Assembly (NCBI GenBank): GCA_964539415.1
Contig: CAZIID010000016.1
Location: 1-12,965 of the forward strand
Source: CAYQFQ01 sp964539415
Lineage (GTDB): Bacteria; Patescibacteriota; Minisyncoccia; Phycocordibacterales; GWA1-40-21
Direction: 5' to 3'
DNA: 12,965 bases
How positions within the stretch are numbered: position 1 is the stretch's first letter; each line of letters starts with the position of its first letter. Under the pieces are notes generated by a model that was given only the letters and a program-made list of their open reading frames with translations, searched no databases and had not been told where the DNA came from. Below are positions 5,333 to 12,631 of the stretch, piece after piece. The translations under genes were made by a program, and so were the position numbers.

Positions 5333-6490
5333 ATGAAGAATAACAAGATATTGACACTTTTATATTTAACGAGTTTCTTTTATTCTTTACGCGTAGCTAT
5401 TCCATCTTATTTAAACTCAAGTTTTCTGGGCCATATCTTGCCAGAAAATCTTGTTGGATATGTTTATACTGTCGGTGCAATTTTTATTTTGTTATTTTTG
5501 CTTTTGTTGCCAAAAATTTTACCAAAAATTGGTGCTTATAAATTGGCATTGATATTTTTATCTTTAGGGGTGGTATCAATATTGGGTCTATCTCTTTTAC
5601 ATCAACCAATAGTGCTGATCGGAATGTTTCTACTTATGTTGCTTTCAACAACAGTCTGTTACTTTTGTTTTGATATATTCTTGGAAAATTTCTCTGAAGA
5701 CAGTTCCACAGGTAGAATTAGAAGTTTCTTTTTTACAGCCTTAAATATTGCTTGGGTATTTGCTCCAACTTTAGCTGCTCTTTTGATGAAAGGGGAAAAT
5801 GGTTTCCATAAGGTATATCTTGTTTCATCTTTGTTAACCCTTTTTGCTTTGTTTCTTATAGCTTGGAGCATGCGTAATTTTAAAGAACCACAATATTCAA
5901 AAACTTCCATATTTGTAGCTATTAAAGAAACTTTTAATAATAAGAATCTTTCTGGTATTTTTCTTGCTGTATTTTTGTTACAAATTTTTTATTCTTGGAT
6001 GGTAATATACACTCCTATATATATGAACAAATATATTGGTTTTTCTTTGGCTGAAATGGGACCAATATTTACAATAATGCTTTTGCCTTTTGTTTTGTTC
6101 CAGATTCCAATTGGCAGATTGGCTGATAAAGTTTTGGGTGAAAAGGAACTTTTGGTTTTTGGTTTTTTGATTATGTCCGTAGCCACTATACTAATAGCTT
6201 TTATAAATGTAAAAAGTTTAATTATTTGGGCGATTATACTTTTCTTTACCAGAGTCGGAGCAAGTGCAGTTGAAATACTTACTGAATCATATTTTTTTAA
6301 AAATATAAATTCTTCAGATAGTGGTTTGATAAGTGTATTTAGAATGGCAAGCCCTCTTGCTTATGTTGTTGGTCCAGCTTTGTTCTCGATTTTATTAATG
6401 TGGTTTAATATGAGATATATTTTCATCGGCGTAGGTATTTCAATGCTTTTGGGAATTGTCGCTGTGTCTAGAATTAAAGATACGAGATGA
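5333..6490 (+). CDS. Major facilitator superfamily transporter
   Basis: A 385-residue membrane protein with about twelve hydrophobic segments in two halves separated by a charged loop near residues 180-205 (MRNFKEPQYSKTS). The second half includes QIPIGRLADKVLGEKELLVFG (about 257-277), an MFS signature loop of the G-R-x-A-D-K type between neighbouring helices. Family membership is clear; direction and substrate are not, although small exporters of drugs or metabolites are most similar in layout. It starts seven bases after the methyltransferase stop and is probably co-transcribed and translationally coupled with it, with no separate ribosome binding site. It ends in TGA, about 165 bases before a strong terminator hairpin. 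Confidence 0.86.
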   Translation: MKNNKILTLLYLTSFFYSLRVAIPSYLNSSFLGHILPENLVGYVYTVGAIFILLFLLLLPKILPKIGAYKLALIFLSLGVVSILGLSLLHQPIVLIGMFLLMLLSTTVCYFCFDIFLENFSEDSSTGRIRSFFFTALNIAWVFAPTLAALLMKGENGFHKVYLVSSLLTLFALFLIAWSMRNFKEPQYSKTSIFVAIKETFNNKNLSGIFLAVFLLQIFYSWMVIYTPIYMNKYIGFSLAEMGPIFTIMLLPFVLFQIPIGRLADKVLGEKELLVFGFLIMSVATILIAFINVKSLIIWAIILFFTRVGASAVEILTESYFFKNINSSDSGLISVFRMASPLAYVVGPALFSILLMWFNMRYIFIGVGISMLLGIVAVSRIKDTR

Positions 6491-6494
6491 GCGA

Positions 6495-6512
6495 AAAGTC
6501 TAAAGTCTAAAG
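6495..6512. repeat. Short tandem AAAGTCT repeat, inverted beside the assembly gap
   Basis: AAAGTCTAAAG occurs twice in overlapping 7-base register at 6495-6505 and 6502-6512. Its exact inverse complement CTTTAGACTTT sits at 6692-6702, directly against the run of N. This low-complexity inverted pair frames the MFS-RNase J intergenic region and may have contributed to the assembly break. Confidence 0.6.
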
Positions 6513-6533
6513 TAAAAAGTTTTTTTGTTTTAT

Positions 6534-6560
6534 GTCTTTGCGAGTGAAACGAAGCAATCC
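6534..6560. repeat. Fragment resembling a widespread GCGAG..GAAGCAATCC interspersed repeat
   Basis: The sequence beginning GTCTTTGCGAGTGAAACGAA and ending GCAATCC closely resembles the TCATTGCGAG(n)GAAGCAATC element seen in intergenic regions of many environmental bacterial genomes, recognised here from memory. Only one side is recognisable; the usual inverse half is not found before the gap. The 6561-6655 stretch that follows shows no gene. Confidence 0.4.
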
Positions 6561-6655
6561 AGAGATGGTTTTCTTCAGGATTATCATTGTACACCACAAG
6601 AGTACTTCCATTTTCTAATTGCTTTGCTCAAGAAAATTAGGTCGAGATGAAGAAC

Positions 6656-6690
6656 AAATAAAGGGTTTCGCAAAGCGAAACCCTTTATTT
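6656..6690. terminator. Bidirectional terminator between the MFS and RNase J genes
   Basis: A perfect 16-bp stem, left arm AAATAAAGGGTTTCGC (6656-6671) and right arm GCGAAACCCTTTATTT (6675-6690), closes on an AAA loop. The stem ends in A/T runs on both sides, so it can act as an intrinsic terminator for the MFS transcript on the plus strand and for the RNase J transcript on the minus strand, provided the gap between it and RNase J is short. Confidence 0.8.
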
Positions 6691-6702
6691 TCTTTAGACT
6701 TT

Positions 6703-6802
6703 NNNNNNNNNNNNNNNNNNNNNNNNNNNNNNNNNNNNNNNNNNNNNNNNNNNNNNNNNNNNNNNNNNNNNNNNNNNNNNNNNNNNNNNNNNNNNNNNNN
6801 NN
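6703..6802. other. Assembly gap of 100 N
   Basis: A run of exactly 100 N, the usual placeholder for a scaffold join of unknown size. It ends six bases before the RNase J stop codon, so that gene is complete, but the true distance and content between the MFS and RNase J genes are not known. Confidence 0.97.
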
Positions 6803-6808
6803 TTATTC

Positions 6809-8800
6809 TTATACTCCTATAACAACTGGTATTACCATCGGTCTCTTTGCTGTTTGTTGGAATAAATATTTGCTTACATTATCTGTTAGCTGGTCTTTAA
6901 GATAATCAAAGTTAACAGGGTTCATATTTTTTACTCCTTCTTCAAGTGTCTTCTTTATAATAAATCTTGTATGTTTTAGAAGCTCTTGAGATTCTCTTAA
7001 ATAAACGAAACCTCTTGAAATAATATCAGGGGACTTTCTGAGTTTACCTTCTGAAATATCTATACTTGCTATAATGACAAACATTCCATCTTGAGCAAGC
7101 ATTTGTCTGTCTCTTATAACTACCTCTTGAACGTCACCGATAGAGAATCCATCTACCATAACAAGACTTGCTGGGGCTTTTTCTTTTAGAGCTATCATTT
7201 TTTCTCCGTTAGGGTTGATGTCTATAATCATTCCATTATCTGGAACAATAATATTTTCCGGTTTTATTCCTGCAGCAATAGCGACTTCTTCGTTTGCTCT
7301 AAGCATGAAGTGGCTTCCGTGAATTGGAACAAAAAACTTAGGTTTAACTTTGTTGTATATCCAAGTAAGTTCACCCGCCTTTGCGTGTCCAGAAGCGTGA
7401 ATATATACCTCAGATGTTCTATATGTGACTATTTTAGCTCCTTGTCGTGCTAAGTTATCTTTTAGTTTTTGAACTGCTTTTTCATTTCCAGGAACTATAG
7501 AAGAAGAGAGAAGGACTGTATCTGTTTTTCCTATTCTAACATTTTTGTGTGATTTGTTACCCATTCTCATTAAAGCGGCGAATTCGTCTCCTTGAGCACC
7601 TGTAGCCATAATGACAATTCTATTTGGTGGATATTTCTCCATTTCTTCTACTGTAATAATGGTTCCTTTATCTGCTTTTAATCTTCCAGCCATACGAACT
7701 ATTTCAATGTTGTTTTTCATACTTCTACCTTCAACAACAACTTTCTTGCCGTATTTTTCTGCAGACTCAACCATACTGATCATTCTTTCAATTTGAGATG
7801 CAAAAGTTCCGATTATAAGTCTACCTCTTGTATTATTCTTAATGATCTCGTCTATGTTTTTACAGACAATACTTTCTGAAGCGTTAAATCCAGGATTTTC
7901 TGCAGAAGTTGAATCTGACATTAAAAGTAATGTTTTTTGTCCTGCAAATTTCTTGGTGTAATATTCTTCTTCTTCTTTTGTTGGTACGCCTTCTACATTA
8001 TCAATTCTTACATCCCCAGGATTTACCACGAGTCCTGCATCTGTTTTTACTATAACTCCCATTGAGTCTGGAATAGTGTGATTTACAGAGAAAAATTCTA
8101 CGGATAGATTTCCGATTTTAATAGTTGAATCTGCTTCGACTATTTTTATATTAAGTGGTGCTGTATGAGGAAACTCTTCTTGTCTTTTTTTAACCATAAG
8201 AGAAGTAAGCTCTCTTGTATAAAGTGGGGGATTACCAAGTCTTTCCATAATATAAGGAATACCACCAATGTGGTCTAAGTGACCGTGTGTAATGATAACT
8301 CCTCTGACTTTACCTTTTCTATCCTCTAAATATTTTGTGTTAGGCAATATATAATCTATACCTGGAGTGTTTTCATCTTTAAACTGGAAACCCATATCAA
8401 TAACCAAAATATCATCTTTTGTTTCAATGATTGTAATGTTCTTTCCAACTTCTTCAACTCCACCCAAGGGAATTATTCTTATATTGTCTCCAACTGGCGG
8501 AATAGTATATTCAGCTTGTTTCCTATTGGTTTGTTCGGAAGTGTTTTTGGAAGTAATTTTTCTTTTTGGTGGTAATCCTCTGTGTTTTGAAGGGGAAGAT
8601 GAATGTCCAGGTGTTGAGGAATGAATTGGTGCACTCTGGCTATGATGAGGAGCTGCTCCACTAGATGGGTATTGGTGTCTAACTTCAGGACCTTTTCTAA
8701 CAAAAACAAGTTTCTTTTTAAAAACTTTTCTTGCGTCGTTTGAAGCGTTTGAAATATTGTGTGTATTACTTGTTGTATTGTTAGTAGTATTTTTGTCCAT
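6809..8800 (-). CDS. rnj: Ribonuclease J (metallo-beta-lactamase/beta-CASP RNase)
   Basis: A 663-residue RNase J, the endo- and 5'-3' exoribonuclease that matures and degrades RNA in bacteria lacking RNase E. The core starts near IRIIPLGGVEEVGKN (107-121). The zinc-binding motif H172-G-H-L-D-H177, H241 and D263 (NPGDVRID) follow, then the beta-CASP region with LLMSDSTSAENPG (292-304), GTFASQIERM (331-340), HASGHAKAGE (468-477) and PIHGSHFM (492-499). The C-terminal domain ends RPMVIPVVIGV as is usual, so the roughly 555-residue family length is intact. Residues 1-105 are an extra extension, low in complexity and rich in Asn, Thr, Ser, His, Pro and basic residues, probably disordered. It is last in the secG-binding protein-RNase J run, 33 bases after the previous stop, with no Shine-Dalgarno site. 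Confidence 0.95.
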   Translation of the reverse strand: MDKNTTNNTTSNTHNISNASNDARKVFKKKLVFVRKGPEVRHQYPSSGAAPHHSQSAPIHSSTPGHSSSPSKHRGLPPKRKITSKNTSEQTNRKQAEYTIPPVGDNIRIIPLGGVEEVGKNITIIETKDDILVIDMGFQFKDENTPGIDYILPNTKYLEDRKGKVRGVIITHGHLDHIGGIPYIMERLGNPPLYTRELTSLMVKKRQEEFPHTAPLNIKIVEADSTIKIGNLSVEFFSVNHTIPDSMGVIVKTDAGLVVNPGDVRIDNVEGVPTKEEEEYYTKKFAGQKTLLLMSDSTSAENPGFNASESIVCKNIDEIIKNNTRGRLIIGTFASQIERMISMVESAEKYGKKVVVEGRSMKNNIEIVRMAGRLKADKGTIITVEEMEKYPPNRIVIMATGAQGDEFAALMRMGNKSHKNVRIGKTDTVLLSSSIVPGNEKAVQKLKDNLARQGAKIVTYRTSEVYIHASGHAKAGELTWIYNKVKPKFFVPIHGSHFMLRANEEVAIAAGIKPENIIVPDNGMIIDINPNGEKMIALKEKAPASLVMVDGFSIGDVQEVVIRDRQMLAQDGMFVIIASIDISEGKLRKSPDIISRGFVYLRESQELLKHTRFIIKKTLEEGVKNMNPVNFDYLKDQLTDNVSKYLFQQTAKRPMVIPVVIGV

Positions 8801-8833
8801 TTGTTTTTGTTATTAAAGCTTATAAAAAAGTAG

Positions 8834-10609
8834 TTAAATATTATTTGATAAAAATATTTTCCAAATATTATTTGTTTCTATATACCATTTGTTAACTTCT
8901 AAAAATCTTTCTGCGGGGATTGTAGTAATTTCAGTGTCTATTCCTTTTACTTTGTTTGGTGTTATATAAGTAAAATCTGGAGAGTATAAAAATACAGCAG
9001 GTATATCTTTTTGAACTTCACTATAAAAGCTTTGGTATTTTTCATTTCTTTCTATTGGGTCTGAAACTTTTCTTGCATCTTCAAGGAGTTTGTCGGCCTT
9101 GCTGTTTGTATACATAGAGACGTTGTATCCAGGATCATTTCTTTGTGAAGAATGCCAATAAGCGTAAAGGTCTAAATCTCTACCTATAACTTCTCCAAAG
9201 AGTAATGCATCATATTTTCTAGGTCTTATGATATTTTGTTGAAGATCACCTGAATCATATGGTTTTATATCTACAAAAACACCAATTTTTTCCCAGTCTT
9301 GTTTAATTATATTGGCTACTTTTATAAGCTCCTCGCTGTTTGCCGTGGTCAAAGAAAAATTTAAAGTTTGAGTTACTTTTTTCTTTACTATTTTTTCCCA
9401 TACTTTTCCTGTATCATTGTATGACCAGCCACCTTTTGTAAGAATATCTTTTGCTTCTTGTATTCTTGTTTGTTCGTCCATAGCGTCTCTACTTTCTTTT
9501 TTCATATCTATGAGTTTAGTTGGAACTGGTCCGTTTAAAGTGTCCCCATATCCTCCTAATACTTCTTTTACGATATTGTCTTTATTTATGGCTTTATCTA
9601 AGGCAAGTCGAACTTCTTTGTTTGCTAATACGGTGGATTGATTCTGATTAAAAAATACTGCAAAAACTCTTGGAAGAAGTGATGTGTTTATATTGAAAAG
9701 ATTTGTTTGAATTTTTTGTATATTACTTTCTGAAATTCCACTCATTGATTCTATATCTCCTTTATTAAATGCCTCAACAAGATCCTTTTCGCTTGAAAAG
9801 AATTTTATAATTATTTTACTTATCAATGATTCATCTAGAGCGTACTTATTAAAAGGAGCAAGTTCATAGTATACAGGTGTGATAAGCATATTCTTCTTAA
9901 CTATGTCCATCTTCTTTACCATGTATGGTCCAGAACCAATAGGTTCAACATTGTATTGACTCATTGTAAATTGGCTACTGGTGAAATTGTTCCAAATATG
10001 TTTTGGAAGTATACCCAATGTCATTGTTTCAAGAAAAGGTGCGTAAGGTTTTGCTAATATAAACTTGATTTCTTTGTCACTTATTTTTTCCATCTTTACT
10101 TCATATAGGCTTGGTCTTTTAGGACTCTTAAGATCTGGGTCCTGACTCTTTTTTACTGTAAATTCAATGTCATCTGTTGTGAGTTTTTGACCGTCGTGGA
10201 AATACAAAATGTCTTTTAATATAAAGTCATATTCTAAACCATCTGCAGATATTGTATATTCTTTTGCAAGATCGGGTATAAGGTCTCCATCTGATGTAGA
10301 TTTCATGAGTCCAGAATAGATTAAAGATATGAGATCTTTGTCTGTGTCATAGACAGCAAGTAGGGGATTTATGAATCTTGGCGATCCCACAATACCTTCT
10401 GTAATTGTTCCACCTTTTGCTGGTACTGAAATTAGAAAGTTTTTGTTTGTTTGTGATAATAAAAATAAAGCAGATATAGTAAAGAGGGTTGCTAGTATAT
10501 AGAAAATAGCTTTTTCTGTGGAACTAAAAGATGAAATGATTTTTTTTATCATCTCTGAGCCGGGCATTTCCCATTTTATATTGAAAAAATGTTTTATATT
10601 GTCTCTCAC
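8834..10609 (-). CDS. Membrane-anchored OppA/DppA-type solute-binding protein
   Basis: A 591-residue family 5 extracellular solute-binding protein, the type that delivers peptides or other solutes to ABC importers. After a short cytoplasmic tail a single hydrophobic helix (about 33-52) anchors it; then GGTITEGIVGSPRFINPLLA (66-85), the classical first strand of the family, PDLAKEYTISADGLEYDFIL and the RLALDKAINKDNIVKEVLGG hinge region follow, with normal overall length. There is no lipobox cysteine, so it is anchored by the helix rather than by lipid. The start is GTG, the earliest possible because an in-frame TAG lies just upstream; an ATG at residue 15 is the alternative. No permease or ATPase gene is adjacent, so a transporter must be encoded elsewhere or the protein acts otherwise. 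Confidence 0.88.
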   Translation of the reverse strand: MRDNIKHFFNIKWEMPGSEMIKKIISSFSSTEKAIFYILATLFTISALFLLSQTNKNFLISVPAKGGTITEGIVGSPRFINPLLAVYDTDKDLISLIYSGLMKSTSDGDLIPDLAKEYTISADGLEYDFILKDILYFHDGQKLTTDDIEFTVKKSQDPDLKSPKRPSLYEVKMEKISDKEIKFILAKPYAPFLETMTLGILPKHIWNNFTSSQFTMSQYNVEPIGSGPYMVKKMDIVKKNMLITPVYYELAPFNKYALDESLISKIIIKFFSSEKDLVEAFNKGDIESMSGISESNIQKIQTNLFNINTSLLPRVFAVFFNQNQSTVLANKEVRLALDKAINKDNIVKEVLGGYGDTLNGPVPTKLIDMKKESRDAMDEQTRIQEAKDILTKGGWSYNDTGKVWEKIVKKKVTQTLNFSLTTANSEELIKVANIIKQDWEKIGVFVDIKPYDSGDLQQNIIRPRKYDALLFGEVIGRDLDLYAYWHSSQRNDPGYNVSMYTNSKADKLLEDARKVSDPIERNEKYQSFYSEVQKDIPAVFLYSPDFTYITPNKVKGIDTEITTIPAERFLEVNKWYIETNNIWKIFLSNNI

Positions 10610-10666
10610 AAAATTAAAAAGCTACTTTGTAAAAAATTATTTATAATTAAAGAGGAGGATCTGTTC

Positions 10667-10903
10667 TTATTTAAGAAACAGCGCCAAAAGAGCAGAAGCT
10701 GCCAAAAGTACTCCTAAAACTATAGTTGAATTGAATGTGAATTTCTCAAAACCTCTTCTTGTGTGGTATGCGTTATTCCAGTTATCACCACCGCCAAAGG
10801 ATCCTCCAGCACCAGCTTCAGAACTCTGTAATAAAACAGCTATAACAATAAGCACGGATAATGTGAGCTGTATGTAAGGTAAAATATTAACTAGTGTTTC
10901 CAT
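10667..10903 (-). CDS. secG: Preprotein translocase subunit SecG
   Basis: A 78-residue membrane protein with the SecG layout: first membrane helix (about 8-26) ending in VLLQSSEAGAGGSFGGG, the conserved LLQ and Gly/Ser-rich loop (24-39), then a polar stretch with RRGFEKFTF and a second helix (about 57-77). It joins SecYE to form the protein-export channel. It is first in the minus-strand run with the binding protein and RNase J; 57 bases lie before the next start. Its ATG follows an extended -10 element by nine bases, so the transcript is nearly leaderless, and no Shine-Dalgarno site is available. Confidence 0.93.
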   Translation of the reverse strand: METLVNILPYIQLTLSVLIVIAVLLQSSEAGAGGSFGGGDNWNNAYHTRRGFEKFTFNSTIVLGVLLAASALLALFLK

Positions 10904-10940
10904 TGCTTTGCTATTATAGCAGAAAAAAATAGTAAAGCAA
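10903..10940. promoter_or_regulatory. 13-bp inverted repeat over the secG promoter
   Basis: TTGCTTTGCTATT (10903-10915) and AATAGTAAAGCAA (10928-10940) are inverse complements with one mismatch, separated by 12 bases. The pair covers the secG -10 element, a possible -35 and the first base of the start codon, so it could be an operator, or a hairpin if transcribed from further upstream. Confidence 0.5.
10913..10940 (-). promoter_or_regulatory. secG promoter with extended -10
   Basis: On the minus strand TGCTATAAT (10921-10913) is a perfect extended -10, with a partial -35 TTGCTT at 10940-10935 and a 16-base spacer. Nine bases separate the -10 from the secG ATG, predicting a leader of only two to five bases. 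It would drive the whole secG, binding protein and RNase J run. Confidence 0.65.
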
Positions 10941-10972
10941 ATGAATAGGGTATGTTTTTTTATCTGCCTTTA

Positions 10973-10981
10973 TGATATAAT
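10973..10981 (+). promoter_or_regulatory. lemA promoter with extended -10
   Basis: TGATATAAT is a perfect TGn-TATAAT element. No good -35 is seen. The predicted start near 10988 leaves a leader of about 39 bases to the lemA ATG. It is divergent from the secG promoter in the same 123-base region. Confidence 0.65.
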
Positions 10982-11026
10982 AGGGAGACGGAAATTTAGT
11001 AATATTAATCCGTTTAATACAAACAA

Positions 11027-11581
11027 ATGACAACTATTTATTTAATTTTAGGGGTTTTGGTGGTGCTTTTGGCCTGGGGTATTGTTTCTTATAATAGATT
11101 TGTATCTTTTATTAATAGAGCAAAAGAAGCTTGGTCAGACATAGATGTTCAACTTAAGAGAAGATATGACCTTATACCAAACTTGGTAAATTCAGTAAAA
11201 GGTTATGCAGCTCATGAGAGTGAGACATTTGATAGAGTTATACAAGCAAGAGCAGCAGCTATGGGTGCTCAGAATATTGCTGATAAGGGAAAAGCAGAGA
11301 ATATGCTAACCTCATCTTTGAAATCCGTATTTGCAGTTGCAGAAGCTTATCCTGAATTGAAAGCTAATCAAAGCTTTTTGGCATTACAAACCGAATTATC
11401 TGATACAGAAAACAAGATTCAAGCAGCAAGAAGATTTTATAACGGTAATGTAAGAGATTTAAACATCGCAATTGAAGCTTTCCCAAGCAATCTTATTGCA
11501 AAAATATTTAATTTCGTAAAAATGGAGCTTTTCACTTTAGATGAAGAAGCTGCAAAGAAACCAGTTGAAGTAAAATTCTAA
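11027..11581 (+). CDS. lemA: LemA family protein
   Basis: A 184-residue LemA protein: a single N-terminal membrane helix (about 3-21) followed by a helical bundle outside or along the membrane. Diagnostic segments are SYNRFVSFINRAKEAWSDIDVQLKRRYDLIPNLVNSVKGYAAHE (21-64), where RRYDLIPNLV is the family signature, and LQTELSDTENKIQAARRFYNGNVRDLN (125-151). The length matches the family norm. The biochemical role is not settled; LemA genes often travel with HtpX-type or other membrane proteases, as here, where htpX follows on the same strand. No Shine-Dalgarno site precedes the ATG. A strong hairpin follows the stop codon. Confidence 0.94.
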   Translation: MTTIYLILGVLVVLLAWGIVSYNRFVSFINRAKEAWSDIDVQLKRRYDLIPNLVNSVKGYAAHESETFDRVIQARAAAMGAQNIADKGKAENMLTSSLKSVFAVAEAYPELKANQSFLALQTELSDTENKIQAARRFYNGNVRDLNIAIEAFPSNLIAKIFNFVKMELFTLDEEAAKKPVEVKF

Positions 11582-11584
11582 TTT

Positions 11585-11621
11585 AAAACCCATTTCGCTC
11601 ACAAGGGCGAAATGGGTTTTT
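11585..11621 (+). terminator. Hairpin between lemA and htpX, terminator-like
   Basis: A perfect 14-bp stem, AAAACCCATTTCGC (11585-11598) with GCGAAATGGGTTTT (11607-11620), closes on an eight-base loop and ends in a T run. It starts four bases after the lemA stop and ends ten bases before the htpX ATG. It may terminate, or partly terminate, lemA transcripts so that htpX is expressed at a lower level by read-through. Confidence 0.75.
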
Positions 11622-11630
11622 AAAAAATAT

Positions 11631-12548
11631 ATGGCTACTTTATACACACAACAGGATAGTAATGTAAGAAAAACTTGGTTTTTGATGACCTTGTTTTTTA
11701 TGATTGTTATAGGTCTTGGATATTTTATTAGCTATTATTATCAAAATTCATCAATACTTTATATTGCGATAATTTTTAGTTTGTTTATGAATGTTTTGAG
11801 TTATTGGTTTTCAGATAAGATTGTTTTGTCTATGTCAGGCGCCGTTCCTGCTGAACATGATAAATATACAGACCTATATCATATTGTAGAAAACCTCTCC
11901 ATAACAGCTGGTCTTCCAATGCCAAAAATTTACATAATTACCGACCCATCACCAAATGCTTTTGCTACTGGGAGAGATAAAAATCATGCTGTTGTTGCCG
12001 TTACTACGGGATTGTTACAAATTTTAAATAAAACCGAACTTGAAGGGGTAATAGCTCACGAACTTTCTCATATTGGAAACAGAGACATATTGCTTTCAAC
12101 TATTGTTGTTGTGCTTGTAGGATTTGTTTCAATTCTTGCAAATATTTTTATGAGAAGCGGTATGAGAGGAAAGAGTAGTGATGATAATAAAGGAGGAGGA
12201 ATACTTATGATTGTGGGTTTAGTTTTTATAATACTTTCACCAATATTTGCTCGACTGATACAGTTTGCTATATCAAGGAAAAGAGAGTTTCTTGCTGATG
12301 CTTCTGGTGTCTTGCTTACTAGATATCCCGAAGGGCTTGCTTCTGCATTACAGAAAATTTCTTCAGTAAATATTCCTATGAAAAATCCAAACCAAGCTAC
12401 CGCACATCTTTATATATCAAATCCATTCGGAGGTGCAGGTAACCCCAGTCAAATAAAAAAACAATTTGACGGGGCAAGGAAAATATCAAATCTTTTTAGT
12501 ACTCATCCACCGGTAGAAGATAGAATAAAGGCTTTGATTGGAAGATAA
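11631..12548 (+). CDS. htpX: Membrane zinc metalloprotease HtpX
   Basis: A 305-residue M48-family protease that degrades misfolded membrane proteins. Two N-terminal membrane helices (about 15-34 and 41-60) precede the catalytic domain; H143-E-L-S-H147 is the zinc site in GVIAHELSHIGNRD, the downstream glutamate ligand is E219 in SRKREFLADASG, and two more membrane segments lie between (about 154-173 and 190-210). The C-terminal STHPPVEDRIKAL is the usual family ending. The length is normal. The ATG lies ten bases after a terminator-like hairpin and has no Shine-Dalgarno site, so the expression route is unclear: read-through from lemA or a leaderless start. The glycine-rich DDNKGGG loop between helices is unremarkable for the family. 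Confidence 0.95.
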   Translation: MATLYTQQDSNVRKTWFLMTLFFMIVIGLGYFISYYYQNSSILYIAIIFSLFMNVLSYWFSDKIVLSMSGAVPAEHDKYTDLYHIVENLSITAGLPMPKIYIITDPSPNAFATGRDKNHAVVAVTTGLLQILNKTELEGVIAHELSHIGNRDILLSTIVVVLVGFVSILANIFMRSGMRGKSSDDNKGGGILMIVGLVFIILSPIFARLIQFAISRKREFLADASGVLLTRYPEGLASALQKISSVNIPMKNPNQATAHLYISNPFGGAGNPSQIKKQFDGARKISNLFSTHPPVEDRIKALIGR

Positions 12549-12565
12549 TTTTCGCATACATAATA

Positions 12566-12593
12566 TTGACAACATATTTAAAATAGATAATAT
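12566..12593 (+). promoter_or_regulatory. Promoter of the small cysteine-rich gene
   Basis: A perfect -35 TTGACA (12566-12571) is followed by 16 bases and a -10-like TAATAT (12588-12593), the same -10 form as in the tRNA-Ser promoter. A 7-bp inverted repeat, TAATATT (12561-12567) and AATATTA (12589-12595), overlaps both boxes and could bind a regulator. Confidence 0.55.
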
Positions 12594-12631
12594 TAAAAAT
12601 AGTTAGGTCTTTCCCAAAAAAGGAGGTATGT

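Noticed and set aside
6619..6822. Plus-strand open frame running into the gap
   Set aside because: It is open mainly because the N run contains no stops, and it contains the terminator hairpin.
8367..8709. Two open frames overlapping the start of the RNase J gene
   Set aside because: Out-of-frame or antisense shadows of the low-complexity N-terminal coding sequence; no independent start signal or domain.
10650..10687. Plus-strand AGGAGG-like site followed by an imperfect hairpin after secG
   Set aside because: No start codon lies at usable distance on the plus strand; read on the minus strand the hairpin lacks a clean T run and overlaps the secG stop, so neither a ribosome site nor a terminator is supported.
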